From the NCBI GenBank assembly GCA_904418845.1, contig CAJFQC010000005.1:43174-107173 (forward strand): DNA of 64,000 nt. The letters are read 5' to 3'. Source of the stretch: an uncultured Ruminococcus sp. GTDB lineage: Bacteria; Bacillota; Clostridia; Lachnospirales; Lachnospiraceae. Positions 54,414 through 63,582 of this stretch are shown piece after piece. Positions within the stretch are counted from its first letter, which is position 1. The number at the start of each line of letters is the position of its first letter. Both the position numbers and the translations under genes were made by a program. The notes below the pieces were generated by a model, which saw nothing but the letters and a program-made list of their open reading frames with translations, was not told the DNA's origin and searched no databases.

Positions 54414-55232
54414 ATGATGACGCTTACTGATGAAGATTTCTGGCGGCTGGTCCGCTTTGTCAAGAATGATTATGGTATAGATTTAAGTAAAAAAAAGCAG
54501 CTGATCATTGGGCGTCTGTCCAACACGATCAGCGCTATGGGGATGAAATCTTTCAAAGAATATACTGACCGTATTATTTCTCAAAAGAATCCTGCCGATA
54601 TAGAGATACTGTTAAACCAGCTCACTACAAATTATACTTTCTTCATGCGTGAAGAAGCCCATTTCAATTTCTTCCGGAATACGATCCTTCCTTACCTCGA
54701 ACAGGTAAAGAAGGATCATGTTCTGAGCATATGGAGCGCGGGGTGTTCGACCGGTGAGGAGCCGTACACATTGTCTATAATACTTAAAGAATATTTTGGT
54801 TCAAAAGCGGGCAGCTGGGATACCCGCATCCTTGCCACCGACATCTCACAGAATGTGCTCAAAACCGCGCAGAACGCTGTCTATGACAAAGAATCCTTAA
54901 GCCAGCTCCCACCGGAGTGGATACGCAAGTATTTTCGTCCTTCGGGAGAAAAAGATGTCTATACCGTATCTCAGGCGCTTAAGGACAATGTCATCTTCCG
55001 CACCTTTAATCTGATGGATCCGATCCGGTTCCGCCTGAAATTTGATGTTATCTTCTGCCGGAATGTAATGATCTACTTTGACCAGGAGACAAAAAACAGC
55101 CTGATAGACCGCTTTTATGATGCTACAGTTCCGGGCGGCTATCTCATGATCGGTCATTCGGAGTCACTGGACCGCTCCAACATAAATTATAAGTATATCC
55201 AGCCTTCTATTTACAGAAAACCGCTGAAATAA
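54414..55232 (+). CDS. cheR: chemoreceptor methyltransferase CheR
   Basis: 272 aa. N-terminal helical domain (1-80) and SAM-binding domain with IWSAGCSTGEEPYTLSIIL near 105 and VIFCRNVMIYFD near 215. Methylates receptor glutamates. It follows cheW by 24 bases. Confidence 0.97.
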   Translation: MMTLTDEDFWRLVRFVKNDYGIDLSKKKQLIIGRLSNTISAMGMKSFKEYTDRIISQKNPADIEILLNQLTTNYTFFMREEAHFNFFRNTILPYLEQVKKDHVLSIWSAGCSTGEEPYTLSIILKEYFGSKAGSWDTRILATDISQNVLKTAQNAVYDKESLSQLPPEWIRKYFRPSGEKDVYTVSQALKDNVIFRTFNLMDPIRFRLKFDVIFCRNVMIYFDQETKNSLIDRFYDATVPGGYLMIGHSESLDRSNINYKYIQPSIYRKPLK

Positions 55233-55260
55233 ACTTAGATATTAGAAAGGACACTTTTTC

Positions 55261-56424
55261 ATGTATAATGCAAAATCAATTAAACTGATGATCGTGGATG
55301 ACTCCATGGTCTTCTGTCGTTTTCTAAAAGAACATCTTCCGAAGATGAACGAGAGGATCGAAGTCGTGGGATATTCGATGAACGCTTTCGATGCAATGAA
55401 GAAAATCTCTTCTCTGAAACCGGATGTAATATCTCTCGACATTGAGATGCCCGGAATGAACGGGATCGAGTTCCTGAAGAAACTTCTGCCCGAACACCGT
55501 ATCCCCGTCATCCTGGTATCCTCGCTCAATGTCAGCGTTTTTGACGCACTGTCATACGGCGCCGTTGATTTTGTGAAAAAACCGGATATGTCCAAGGGCT
55601 ACACAACTGAATCATTTGCCCGGAGCCTTGCCGCCAAGATCGTGATGGCCTCTACTGCCTCCGTGAAGGTTCCCCACAATATTCTGATGAATGATTCTGC
55701 TACGTCGTCTACTGCAAAATCTGAATCTGAACCGTCGCGCAGAGAGCCGTCTCTTTCTGCCGGAGCTCATACTTCCCGTGTGCATATAAATCTGCCGAAA
55801 CTGGCTGCAGGACAGCTCAAAATCAAAAATCCTCATGCTCCAAAACTTAAAAACACCGTAATTGCCCTGGGAGCATCTACCGGCGGCACTGAAGCAACGC
55901 TTGAGGTTCTCAGGGATCTCCCCTCCGATACGCCGGGCATTGTCGTAACCCAACATATGCCGGAGGGCTTTACTGCCATGTATGCGGAAAGACTGAACCG
56001 GTTGTGCGCAATGCAGGTAAAAGAGGCGAAAAACGGTGACCAGATCCACCAGGGACAGGTGCTTATCGCTCCGGGAGGTGATTATCACCTCAAGGTGTCA
56101 AAAAAGGGGATCAACTATTATGTAAACTGTGTTCCCGGTTCTAAGGTAAACGGACACCGACCGTCTGTTGACGTGCTCTTCTACTCTGTTGCGGAAACAG
56201 TGCGCAGCGATGGCATCGGCATTATACTGACAGGTATGGGCTCTGACGGTGCGGAGGGATTGCTCGCCATGCGTCAGAAAGGCTCCTTCACAATCGGGCA
56301 GGATAAAGAATCCTGCGTGGTATACGGTATGCCTATGGTGGCAAATCAGATCGGCGCAGTGTGCACCGAAGCCCCATGCTCCAGGATTGCCACGCTGCTT
56401 GTTAATCACTTGAACACTCTCTAG
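55261..56424 (+). CDS. cheB: chemoreceptor methylesterase CheB
   Basis: 387 aa. Receiver domain with Asp60 in SLDIEMPGMNG, a linker (about 125-195), and the esterase with catalytic Ser in ALGASTGGTEAT (near 205), His in VTQHMPEGF, and Asp in GMGSDGAEG. It is activated by CheA-P and reverses CheR. It lies 28 bases after cheR. Confidence 0.97.
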   Translation: MYNAKSIKLMIVDDSMVFCRFLKEHLPKMNERIEVVGYSMNAFDAMKKISSLKPDVISLDIEMPGMNGIEFLKKLLPEHRIPVILVSSLNVSVFDALSYGAVDFVKKPDMSKGYTTESFARSLAAKIVMASTASVKVPHNILMNDSATSSTAKSESEPSRREPSLSAGAHTSRVHINLPKLAAGQLKIKNPHAPKLKNTVIALGASTGGTEATLEVLRDLPSDTPGIVVTQHMPEGFTAMYAERLNRLCAMQVKEAKNGDQIHQGQVLIAPGGDYHLKVSKKGINYYVNCVPGSKVNGHRPSVDVLFYSVAETVRSDGIGIILTGMGSDGAEGLLAMRQKGSFTIGQDKESCVVYGMPMVANQIGAVCTEAPCSRIATLLVNHLNTL

Positions 56425-56439
56425 TCCGGAGACTTGCAT

Positions 56440-57246
56440 ATGATACAGAAAAAACGTTTTTTGAGGAGACTTGGATATTTTACGGGCGGCGCTTTCATGG
56501 GAGCCGCTGTCATGCTTCTTACCCTCACTTTTGTATGCCCTGACCTCTTCCATATGATTACAGGCCTGACTCTTACTGCGGCTTCTGGCTCCTCTGGAAA
56601 AAAGGAGGAGCCGGGAGCCGCTCTCTCTTCCGATATAGCGGTGGATATCGTGGAGCTTTCCCCCGACACGCAGCTTGCATCTGACTCGGGATGGGAGCTT
56701 ACCCTCATAAACAGAGAGCATCCTCTCTCTTCCGGTTATATCCCGCCATCTCTGGTGGACTGCGGCTACGGCTGCACGGTAGACTCACGGATTGCCGCGA
56801 ATCTGCAGCAGATGCTTCTTGACGCGAAATCACAGGGAATCGAACTGACTGTTGTATCTGGTTACCGTTCCTATGACAGACAGGCAGAACTTTTTTCTGA
56901 TGGAATGACAGAGCGTATGTCCGCCGGACTTACTCCTTTGGAGGCATATAAAGAAACCGTGCGTTCTGTTACCCTCCCAGGGACGAGCGAGCACGAAGCT
57001 GGCCTTGCAGTTGATATTACATCCGCCTCCTACCCTGTTCTGGAAGAAAGCCAGGCTGATACTCCTGAGCAGCAATGGCTGATGTCCCACTGCTATGAAT
57101 ATGGTTTCATCCTGCGGTATCCCAAAGGAACTGAGGACATTACCGGAATCACTTACGAGCCGTGGCATTACCGCTATGTCGGGGATGCCGCTGCCGAAAT
57201 ACATTCTCTTGGAATCACTCTCGAAGAATATCTTGAACAATACTGA
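56440..57246 (+). CDS. VanY-type D-alanyl-D-alanine carboxypeptidase
   Basis: 268 aa from the ATG at 56440 (GGAG site 8 bases ahead). One N-terminal membrane anchor (GYFTGGAFMGAAVMLLTLTF), a linker, and the peptidase with VVSGYRSYDRQAELF, the zinc motif TSEHEAGLAVDI and EPWHYRYVG. It trims peptidoglycan stem peptides outside the membrane. It sits 15 bases after cheB in the same operon. A wall enzyme here could ease flagellar passage, since no FlgJ-type muramidase is encoded in the locus. Confidence 0.92.
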   Translation: MIQKKRFLRRLGYFTGGAFMGAAVMLLTLTFVCPDLFHMITGLTLTAASGSSGKKEEPGAALSSDIAVDIVELSPDTQLASDSGWELTLINREHPLSSGYIPPSLVDCGYGCTVDSRIAANLQQMLLDAKSQGIELTVVSGYRSYDRQAELFSDGMTERMSAGLTPLEAYKETVRSVTLPGTSEHEAGLAVDITSASYPVLEESQADTPEQQWLMSHCYEYGFILRYPKGTEDITGITYEPWHYRYVGDAAAEIHSLGITLEEYLEQY

Positions 57247-57290
57247 AAAAGAGGGGAGCTTATGATAACTCTGCTCCTCTCTTTTCTATA
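57245..57290. terminator. bidirectional terminator after the cheA-vanY operon
   Basis: A 13-base arm (57247-57259) pairs with 57273-57285 (one G.U); A-rich on the left and T-rich on the right, so it can stop both the plus-strand operon and the minus-strand pilZ gene. Confidence 0.85.
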
Positions 57291-57311
57291 ATGATCTTTT
57301 ATCTGTGTTTT

Positions 57312-57986
57312 CTATCCTTTCACCCTCTTTAACTGAAGAGCGAAAATATCGTGGCAGAGCTTATCCTCTACGCTCTCAGGCAGATTTTCAAAGCAGCATC
57401 CATATCTGATTGTCTTGTCCTTGTCATCTGTCCCACTGTTCTTTCTGATTACCCTGGCAGGCAGGGTATGTAACTTCCCTCCATCAATAATCTGAAGATC
57501 TGACACTGTTATTTCTTCTCCCGGCTCATACTCTTCATCGCTTATGATGCAGATGCCCGTCAGGCTGATATCCGCAGTTAGTTCTTTTTTCTGCGAACCG
57601 CCGCTTCTTCTTACGATGCATTCCTTTCTAAGCGATAACCGGAAACTCCTTCTGCCTTCTGTGTATTCCTCCGCATCATTCGGGGCAACGTAGATGAAAT
57701 CCTTTCCTACCTCAGTTACCGCCCCGTTGATGACGGCAATCTGATCGCCTTTTTTCATGTTGGATTTTGCTGTTACCAGCTTGATTTTATCTCTTTTTGC
57801 AATTATATCCGGGATCTCTTTTCCTCTGCGCATCTTTATCTTAAACTCTTCCCCGGATGGGGACAGTCTCCCTATCGTTGCAGAAAACAGATATTCATTG
57901 TCCTCTGAGAGTGCTTCGATATCAAGTCCTTCATTTTCAGCGACAAATTTTACTGTCTTTTCTCCTCCATAAGTTTCCTCGCCCAT
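57312..57986 (-). CDS. PilZ-domain flagellar brake protein (YcgR-like)
   Basis: 224 aa. Residues 1-95 are a YcgR-N-like beta domain and 100-210 a PilZ domain with RRSFRLSLR (RxxxR) and the ADISLTGICI segment, which fits the (D/N)xSxxG motif; both bind c-di-GMP. YcgR/DgrA proteins slow the motor when loaded. It lies 34 bases after the GGDEF-EAL gene, so maker/breaker and receptor are co-expressed. Confidence 0.9.
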   Translation of the reverse strand: MGEETYGGEKTVKFVAENEGLDIEALSEDNEYLFSATIGRLSPSGEEFKIKMRRGKEIPDIIAKRDKIKLVTAKSNMKKGDQIAVINGAVTEVGKDFIYVAPNDAEEYTEGRRSFRLSLRKECIVRRSGGSQKKELTADISLTGICIISDEEYEPGEEITVSDLQIIDGGKLHTLPARVIRKNSGTDDKDKTIRYGCCFENLPESVEDKLCHDIFALQLKRVKG

Positions 57987-58020
57987 TCTTTACCTCCTTT
58001 TTTCTTTCCCCCCTCTGTTT

Positions 58021-61000
58021 TTATGCATTCTTTAGTACTTCAAGAAGATGGTCTTTTTCAAGGGGTCTGTAAAAATAGAACCCCTGTATAAAGTCGCACC
58101 CTGTCTGACGTACTATCTCCAGCTCCTCCTCTGTCTCCACTCCCTCGACGCATATTTTTTTATTAAACTTATGACATGCATACATAATGCTCATAATAAA
58201 ATCCATTTTTTCAGAAGACGATGTGATTTTTTTCGTCATTTCGCGGTCCAGCTTAATCACATCCGCCGGATACTGCAAAAGGAGCTGCAGACTGGAATAT
58301 GCGCTTCCAAAATCATCCAGTGCAAAGCTTATGCCAAGTTCCCCGCACTCTTTTATAAATGTTTCCAGTCTCTCCGGCATCTCATTAAAATGTGTCTCTG
58401 TCAGTTCTATCATGAGATTTTTTCCTTTTATCTTATTATTCTCCATAACTTTTTTGATAAACGGAAAGAATGTCGTATCGCTGATCTGGTAGTAACTGAC
58501 ATTAAATGACAGTCTGAAGTCCGGCATTATTTCTGTAATGCAGCGGACAAAAGCCGCTACCTGCGTAATAATCCATTTCCCTACCGGAATAATCAGCCCA
58601 TTTTTCTCTAATATGGGGATGAAGCTGGAAGGTGGGACGTCCACCCCATTGTATCGCCATCTCAGAAGCGCCTCTCCGCCGTATATCTCTCCTGTTTCCG
58701 ATTGTACCTGAGGCTGTACGACAATCCTGAAATTCTCAAAACGCTCTCTGATACAGCGGTTTAACTCCATGTAAAGTTCTTTCTCGCCCTTATATTCCTC
58801 CTCCAGTTCCTGATAGAATTCTACATAGGGCATATCTGGAAGATTGTTCGCCGCATGCATGACAACATTGGCCTTTCTGAGCAGTGTCTCCGCGCTTTCT
58901 CCGTCTTTGGGTCTGCGCAGTATCCCAACCGAACAGGGATAAACAATGGATATCTGATTTTGTATGTATACCTTCTTTACTGCTTCTTTAATCTTTTTGA
59001 TCTTTGGAGCCGGGTCAGAGACATTTTCAGCCATCAGTATAAATCTTGATTCTCCCGTCCTTACCAGCCGGATCTTTCCACTTGACTCTTTCCTGATATA
59101 GCTCATAATCTCCCATATGATATTATCCCCTCTTCTGCTGCCCATAAGTTGGCTGATCGCAGAAAAATTATTCAGGGCAACACATATGAGGAGAATTTCC
59201 TGCAAACCATCCTCTTGTTCTGTAAAAACATCCAAAGCTTTGGAAAACCGCTGGCTTACAGAGAGATTGCCCTCTTCAGATTCATTGTCCAGCACCTCCA
59301 TGCACGCTGAGAAAAAAAGCGGTTTAGACTTGTCTTCATTCCACTTCAATATGCCCTGGCAGTGTATCCACACAGGTATCCCGTCTCTGTTATAAACTCG
59401 GTAATGCATACTGTGCCACGTTTTTTTCTTGTCCAGCATCTCTTTCCTGTCGTCGATGTGAAACTGTCTGTCCGTCTCCACGATTCTCTGCTCCAGCAAA
59501 GATATAAAATCATACACCAAATTGTCCGAAAACTTGAAGTCATTTTTTATGGAATCGGAAATATAATACATATTCTTTTTCATATCGCCACAGTACATGT
59601 AGCTCGTAAATCTCTGAGACGACATGGTTTTAAAAAAAGTTTCTTCATCAAAATAGTAGTTCTGCATGAATTTCAGAAAGGGATGGCGCACCCCATCCTG
59701 TACCGGTTCCGGCAGTCCGCCTGTCTTTACTGAATTGCTCTGTATATAAAAATCTTTCTTTTCTATATACATCTTTTCATCCGCTTCTTTTAACAGCCCG
59801 TTGAAATCTTTCCCCGCCTTTTTCTTCCATATGTCGCCAATGGATACCTGACAGTTATTCTCCATGACCATGCGACGGAATAACTGAACCTGTATGTCAA
59901 ATTCATCTTCATTTTCGCAGTGCGGCACAACCAGAAATTCATCCCCTCCCATGCGGTATATTCTGCCGCCAGAAAACGCGGTCCTAAGTGTCTCATACAC
60001 TTGCCGTATGGCTTTATCGCCGCTCTCGTGCCCCTGCAAATCATTGATCTTCTTAAGTCCATTGATGTCGCAGAATACAAGTCCCACAGGCTTATCGGGG
60101 TCAATACTGTCAATATACTCTTCCAAGGCATTGCGGTTGAGCGCTCCCGTAAGCTGATCATGAAATCCCATATACTCCAGGCGTTTTATAAGATCCCTGC
60201 GTTCCATCAGTCTGACTATAAAACTGGACAGAATTCTCCCTATCTCTCCTATATCCTCCAGATTACCCATCTTTGGATCGTCAATCAGCAAAGCTCCTTT
60301 TAATTCTCCTACATCCAGAAATGGGATTATTATAACGTTGGCTTTATTTTTAGTTTTTTTTCCTTTCGTATCATCTATTATTATTTCATTAGAAAAATCT
60401 GTGTTTCTTATGATAATAGGCTCATTACAGTCAAATCTTTTACACCAGTCCTTTAGAAATTTTTGCATTTCTTTTTTTATTTTTTTCTCTTTTTCATTTT
60501 TTTTTGGCCATCCATAACTGCGGACAAAATCCTCTGAAGAATCTTTCTCGTATACAACCAGTTTCCTGGATTTGATCTTACGTCCAAGGGAATCCAGCAG
60601 TATGTTGATACTCTGCTCCGAATCTCCTGCACTGTTCTGTTCGATCAGACAGTCGTTGAGCAATGTCTCATAGTGAATAAATCCGTTGACAGAAATCGGC
60701 TCTTTTTCTTTCTGGATTGCAATTTCCATTCTATAGGTCTTTCCGTTCTGGCGTATAAGGGTGTCCTTTAAAAGAAATGTCTTTTTGAGAATAGGATTCT
60801 TATACCTCCATTCCATAAACTTGTTTTCTTTAAGATCGTCGGTATTGCAAAACGGACAGGGGAAGGCAAATCCCTGAAGAAGTATATAACATTTTTTTCC
60901 TATATATTCCTCCTCTGACCTAATTCCAAACACATCCATTGCATATTTGTTCATATAAACCATAGAATGATTATCCGTATCTACGACATATATGATCTCT

Positions 61001-61035
61001 TTCATATCCTCAAAATATTTCCACAAATCTTTCAT
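58021..61035 (-). CDS. PAS-GGDEF-GGDEF*-EAL c-di-GMP enzyme
   Basis: 1004 aa from the ATG at 61035 (a GTG just upstream is possible; GGAGG in front). PAS-like N-terminus (1-110), a GAF-like middle (about 130-280), a canonical GGDEF domain with RMGGDEF near 363, a PAS-like segment (about 460-610), a second GGDEF-like domain whose loop reads RTGESR near 660, and an EAL domain from about 770 with EALLRW near 788, ELTETHF, ALDDFG and VIKLD. Cyclase and phosphodiesterase halves look competent; the second GGDEF is degenerate. It would set local c-di-GMP for the PilZ protein. Confidence 0.92.
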   Translation of the reverse strand: MKDLWKYFEDMKEIIYVVDTDNHSMVYMNKYAMDVFGIRSEEEYIGKKCYILLQGFAFPCPFCNTDDLKENKFMEWRYKNPILKKTFLLKDTLIRQNGKTYRMEIAIQKEKEPISVNGFIHYETLLNDCLIEQNSAGDSEQSINILLDSLGRKIKSRKLVVYEKDSSEDFVRSYGWPKKNEKEKKIKKEMQKFLKDWCKRFDCNEPIIIRNTDFSNEIIIDDTKGKKTKNKANVIIIPFLDVGELKGALLIDDPKMGNLEDIGEIGRILSSFIVRLMERRDLIKRLEYMGFHDQLTGALNRNALEEYIDSIDPDKPVGLVFCDINGLKKINDLQGHESGDKAIRQVYETLRTAFSGGRIYRMGGDEFLVVPHCENEDEFDIQVQLFRRMVMENNCQVSIGDIWKKKAGKDFNGLLKEADEKMYIEKKDFYIQSNSVKTGGLPEPVQDGVRHPFLKFMQNYYFDEETFFKTMSSQRFTSYMYCGDMKKNMYYISDSIKNDFKFSDNLVYDFISLLEQRIVETDRQFHIDDRKEMLDKKKTWHSMHYRVYNRDGIPVWIHCQGILKWNEDKSKPLFFSACMEVLDNESEEGNLSVSQRFSKALDVFTEQEDGLQEILLICVALNNFSAISQLMGSRRGDNIIWEIMSYIRKESSGKIRLVRTGESRFILMAENVSDPAPKIKKIKEAVKKVYIQNQISIVYPCSVGILRRPKDGESAETLLRKANVVMHAANNLPDMPYVEFYQELEEEYKGEKELYMELNRCIRERFENFRIVVQPQVQSETGEIYGGEALLRWRYNGVDVPPSSFIPILEKNGLIIPVGKWIITQVAAFVRCITEIMPDFRLSFNVSYYQISDTTFFPFIKKVMENNKIKGKNLMIELTETHFNEMPERLETFIKECGELGISFALDDFGSAYSSLQLLLQYPADVIKLDREMTKKITSSSEKMDFIMSIMYACHKFNKKICVEGVETEEELEIVRQTGCDFIQGFYFYRPLEKDHLLEVLKNA

Positions 61036-61075
61036 CACAGGGGCATCCTCCGGTACTTCATAATTTCATGATCTG

Positions 61076-61105
61076 AATATTCTTCTTTAAAATTTATATT
61101 GTCAA
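61076..61105 (-). promoter_or_regulatory. candidate sigma-A promoter of the GGDEF-EAL/pilZ pair
   Basis: Minus strand: perfect -35 TTGACA (61105-61100), 18-base spacer, weak -10 AATATT (61081-61076), about 40 bases before the start codon. Confidence 0.5.
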
Positions 61106-61649
61106 AAAATTTTACAATTAAACATTCAGGCGGTTTCGCCATTTGAATCTAAACCTAATAAAGATCATGGTGGTTTCAAATTTGCCATACACTTCCCGCT
61201 TAGGAGAGGTCGACCTATTGTCACTCTCTGTCAGGCTCAGATAAGACTGGAAAATTAGCTGAGTATTAGCTACAGCTAATTTCAGGGGATTGCCTCATTG
61301 TCACCACGGGCATCTGTTATATGTCTACCATTCTTCATGCGTTCAAGAATGATAAACAGTATTCCGTTGATTTTTTTCTATACTTAATATACCTTGAGTT
61401 GGACGGTTTGTCTATGTGTTTTTGACTGGATTCTGATCCTGACCATTTCGATAATTACTATGCCAGATAATTGCCGCTTAGTTTACCAGACAGGGCGGCT
61501 ATTTTTGTGTCTTGTTGCTATCCTTACCTAATGTCTATACAATACTAAAGCAGATTAAACCCAAAACGGGTTCAGAGGGAAGATGTGTAATAAGGCATGA
61601 TGAATCCGCCCACCGAAACACCGTTTTTTTTATTCGGTGGGCTTATCCT
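61106..61649. other. gene-free stretch at the edge of the flagellar locus
   Basis: No convincing gene. Minus-strand frames contain short open pieces (for instance about 61135-61300 and 61300-61390) without start, ribosome site or family resemblance I can name, which suggests decayed mobile or accessory DNA. An imperfectly placed 10-bp inverted repeat (61608-61617 with 61633-61642) has its T-run inside the loop. Confidence 0.5.
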
Positions 61650-61942
61650 TTATCTCTTTTGACAGGGCAGAAATCTCGTTTTCCTGATTTCTAAAGGCAG
61701 CCTTTTCAATCGTTCAAAGCTTTCATTACTGATTACATGTTCTATCCGGCAGGCATCGACTTCTGCGGTTTCATGATCAACACCTGTTGCGATAAGCTGT
61801 TCCACAAAGAAGCAATGGCGCTCATAAATCTTTTCAGCAACCTCGCAGCCTACATCGGTCAAATGGAGAAAGTGATCTTCATCCATTGTGAGAAATCTAC
61901 CATCTCGTAGAATAGCCACTGTATGGCGCATGATGGGCTTTA
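61650..61942 (-). pseudogene. DtxR/MntR-type metal regulator, 5'-truncated and frameshifted
   Basis: The frame carries the back half of a DtxR-family regulator: the end of the helix-turn-helix (KPIMRHTVAILRDGRFLTMD), HLTDVGCEVAEKIYERHCFF and the metal-site region AEVDACRIEHVISNESFERL. About 50 N-terminal residues are missing; the fragment begins right after the MATE stop codon. Near the 3' end (about 61696) a one-base slip in an A-run would restore a natural ending (ISALSKEIKDKPTE then stop) in the next frame, so it is also frameshifted. Not functional as it stands. Confidence 0.8.
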
Positions 61943-61954
61943 CGAAAAAAGTCG

Positions 61955-62350
61955 TTACGCTTTAATGTTTCCTTTCTTCCTTATAAAAACTGTCCCTGTT
62001 ATAGCAGCTGCAAAACTGGCTACTATATGACTAACCAGAACCGCAACCCAAATCCCGTTTAGACCAAATCCCAAATAAGATAGCAAATAGGCCAAAGGTA
62101 TCCGAACTACAATATAATAGAAAATCATCAAGAACATGCTTTTTGACGGCTTTCCCATGCCGTTAAGCGCACCCAAATAGCAGTTTGTGACTGTGTTAAG
62201 AACATAGCCGATGCTGACAATCAGAAAATATATACCGACAATAACCGCAACATCGCTGCTTCTGACAAACAGACCGGAAAGCTGTTTTGAAAATCCAACT
62301 ACCAGAACAGAGAGGATCACAAGCAGTCCACACCCATATCCCAACTTTCC
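61955..62350 (-). pseudogene. MATE efflux transporter, C-terminal fragment
   Basis: About 130 residues of the last four membrane segments of a MATE-family exporter (SIGYVLNTVTNCYLGALNGM; GKPSKSMFLMIFYYIVVRIP; ending RKKGNIKA). The open frame continues to 62494, but that extra part is the reverse of the ABC fragment and is not MATE. Roughly 300 N-terminal residues are missing. Remnant of a larger operon. Confidence 0.82.
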
Positions 62351-62357
62351 GAGTTGG
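62341..62357. repeat. short palindrome at the MATE/ABC junction
   Basis: CCAACT-TTCCG-AGTTGG lies exactly where the minus-strand MATE fragment meets the plus-strand ABC fragment; it looks like a rearrangement breakpoint. Confidence 0.6.
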
Positions 62358-62641
62358 TTAGTTTCGTGACGCAGGACAATTTCCTGTTTAACTGCTCTCT
62401 CAAAGAGAACATCCGCTTGGGCAATCCAAATGCCACGGATGAGGAAGTATATGCCGCTGCAAAAGCGGCCTGCTGTGATGATTTTATCGCTCATCTGGAA
62501 AAAGGTTATGACACCTCAGCCGGTGACGCTGGCAAGCGGTTATCCGGCGGAGAAAAACAGCGAATTGCTATTGCGAGAGCAATCCTAAAAAATGCGCCTA
62601 TTGTGATTTTGGATGAGGCAACCGCTTTCACTGACCCGCAG
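62354..62641 (+). pseudogene. ABC exporter ATPase fragment, inverted relative to its neighbours
   Basis: About 95 residues of an ABC exporter nucleotide-binding domain: Q-loop VTQDNFLF, LKENIRLGNPNATDEEVYAA, signature KRLSGGEKQRIAIARAIL, and Walker B VILDEATAFTDP. No Walker A, no membrane part, and it ends soon after Walker B. In similar operons this ATPase is on the same strand as the ECF and MATE genes, so the piece was probably inverted during a deletion. Confidence 0.82.
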
Positions 62642-62642
62642 A

Positions 62643-62931
62643 AGATCTTTCTTGCATAAGATACAATGATCGTGAAGCTGCTGGCTAAAATTTTGGGTCC
62701 ATTTGGAAATACATAGTATTGCAGTGCCAGACAAATCCCAAATGCGATTGCCAGCTTGACTGCGGATTTTTTGCACCCGCAGGCAACGATCAGCAGGAGC
62801 AGAAAAACAACCCATGTAATTTCAACCCATAAGGAGTGCTGGGTAAAGGCCACAATATTTGCCAGTACCAACAAAAGCAATTCCGTCCGTGGATCGAACC
62901 TTAATGTATGTTTTTTGCCCGCCCCATTCAT
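62643..62931 (-). pseudogene. ECF transporter T component, 3'-truncated
   Basis: The first about 95 residues of an ECF-T protein: FDPRTELLLLVLANIVAFTQ, three membrane helices, ending NGPKILASSFTIIVSYARKI-like residues at the junction with the ABC piece near 62643-62650. The conserved Ala-Arg-Gly coupling motifs downstream are gone. It starts inside the ECF-S stop (TAATG overlap), so it was the next gene of an operon. Not functional. Confidence 0.8.
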
Positions 62932-63536
62932 TACACAATTCCTGCCTTTACAAAGTGCTTTTTGAACAGACCTCTGGCAATAAATGCGCCGATGATACCA
63001 CCGATGATCGGCGCAACAAACAGAACGATTAGCATTGCATTGGATGACAGAGCTTCAACTGCCGCAACATAATCAGCAGGCATTCCCTGTTCTGTAATCT
63101 GCGCCAGGAAATCGGCCTTAAACAACCAGATGGGAAGGGGAGAACCAACCATCCCCAGCGAAAAAATAACATAGGCAATCGAATTTCCCTTGAAGCTGTT
63201 ATACTTGGTCACCGCTCGGACAACTTCGGCCAAAATACAGGTAGAAGCCATCGAAATCAGGATTACCAAGGTAAATTGTCCAGTGGCAAAATAGATGAGA
63301 GCAGTGATAAGCCCCATCAGGAAAACTGCACCCAGTTTTTGAACTTTTGCGACCATCAGCATAAAGGGAATGCCTGCAAACACAGCAATGAAGCCAGGCA
63401 TCAGCATCCAAAGAACTGGGTGAATACCGCCCATGAGCATGAATGCGAAATTGATGACAAAGTAGATTGCGGAAAAGATACCGATAGTGATTAGGTCTTT
63501 TCCTTTCAGTTTTTTGTTCGTACTCATATCAGACAT
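62931..63536 (-). CDS. ECF transporter S component, MptD family
   Basis: 201 aa with AGGAGGAATT ahead of the ATG at 63536. Six membrane segments; KLKGKDLITIGIFSAIYFVI, AGIPFMLMVAKVQKLGAVFL and a C-terminal AFIARGLFKKHFVKAGIV fit MptD-type S components. It would bind an unknown small substrate (vitamin or metal-related) and needs T and A components; T is broken here, so it relies on a T/A pair elsewhere or is non-functional. A DtxR-like operator is upstream. Confidence 0.85.
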   Translation of the reverse strand: MSDMSTNKKLKGKDLITIGIFSAIYFVINFAFMLMGGIHPVLWMLMPGFIAVFAGIPFMLMVAKVQKLGAVFLMGLITALIYFATGQFTLVILISMASTCILAEVVRAVTKYNSFKGNSIAYVIFSLGMVGSPLPIWLFKADFLAQITEQGMPADYVAAVEALSSNAMLIVLFVAPIIGGIIGAFIARGLFKKHFVKAGIV

Positions 63537-63552
63537 GATAAATTCCTCCTTT

Positions 63553-63570
63553 GGTTAGACACTGCTAACC
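63553..63570. promoter_or_regulatory. inverted repeat upstream of the ECF-S gene, DtxR-like operator
   Basis: GGTTAG-ACACTG-CTAACC; the GGTTAG/CTAACC halves recall DtxR/IdeR boxes although the spacer is 6 bases. A DtxR-type regulator remnant lies in the same block. It is 17 bases upstream of the ECF-S start, a place where a bound repressor would block expression. Confidence 0.5.
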
Positions 63571-63582
63571 TTTTGACTTTTT

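Noticed and set aside
61608..61642. 10-bp inverted repeat as a terminator
   Set aside because: The T-run is inside the loop and none follows the stem on either strand.
62351..62494. N-terminal part of the open frame that includes the MATE fragment
   Set aside because: It is the reverse of the ABC ATPase fragment; the true MATE homology starts at the junction near 62350.
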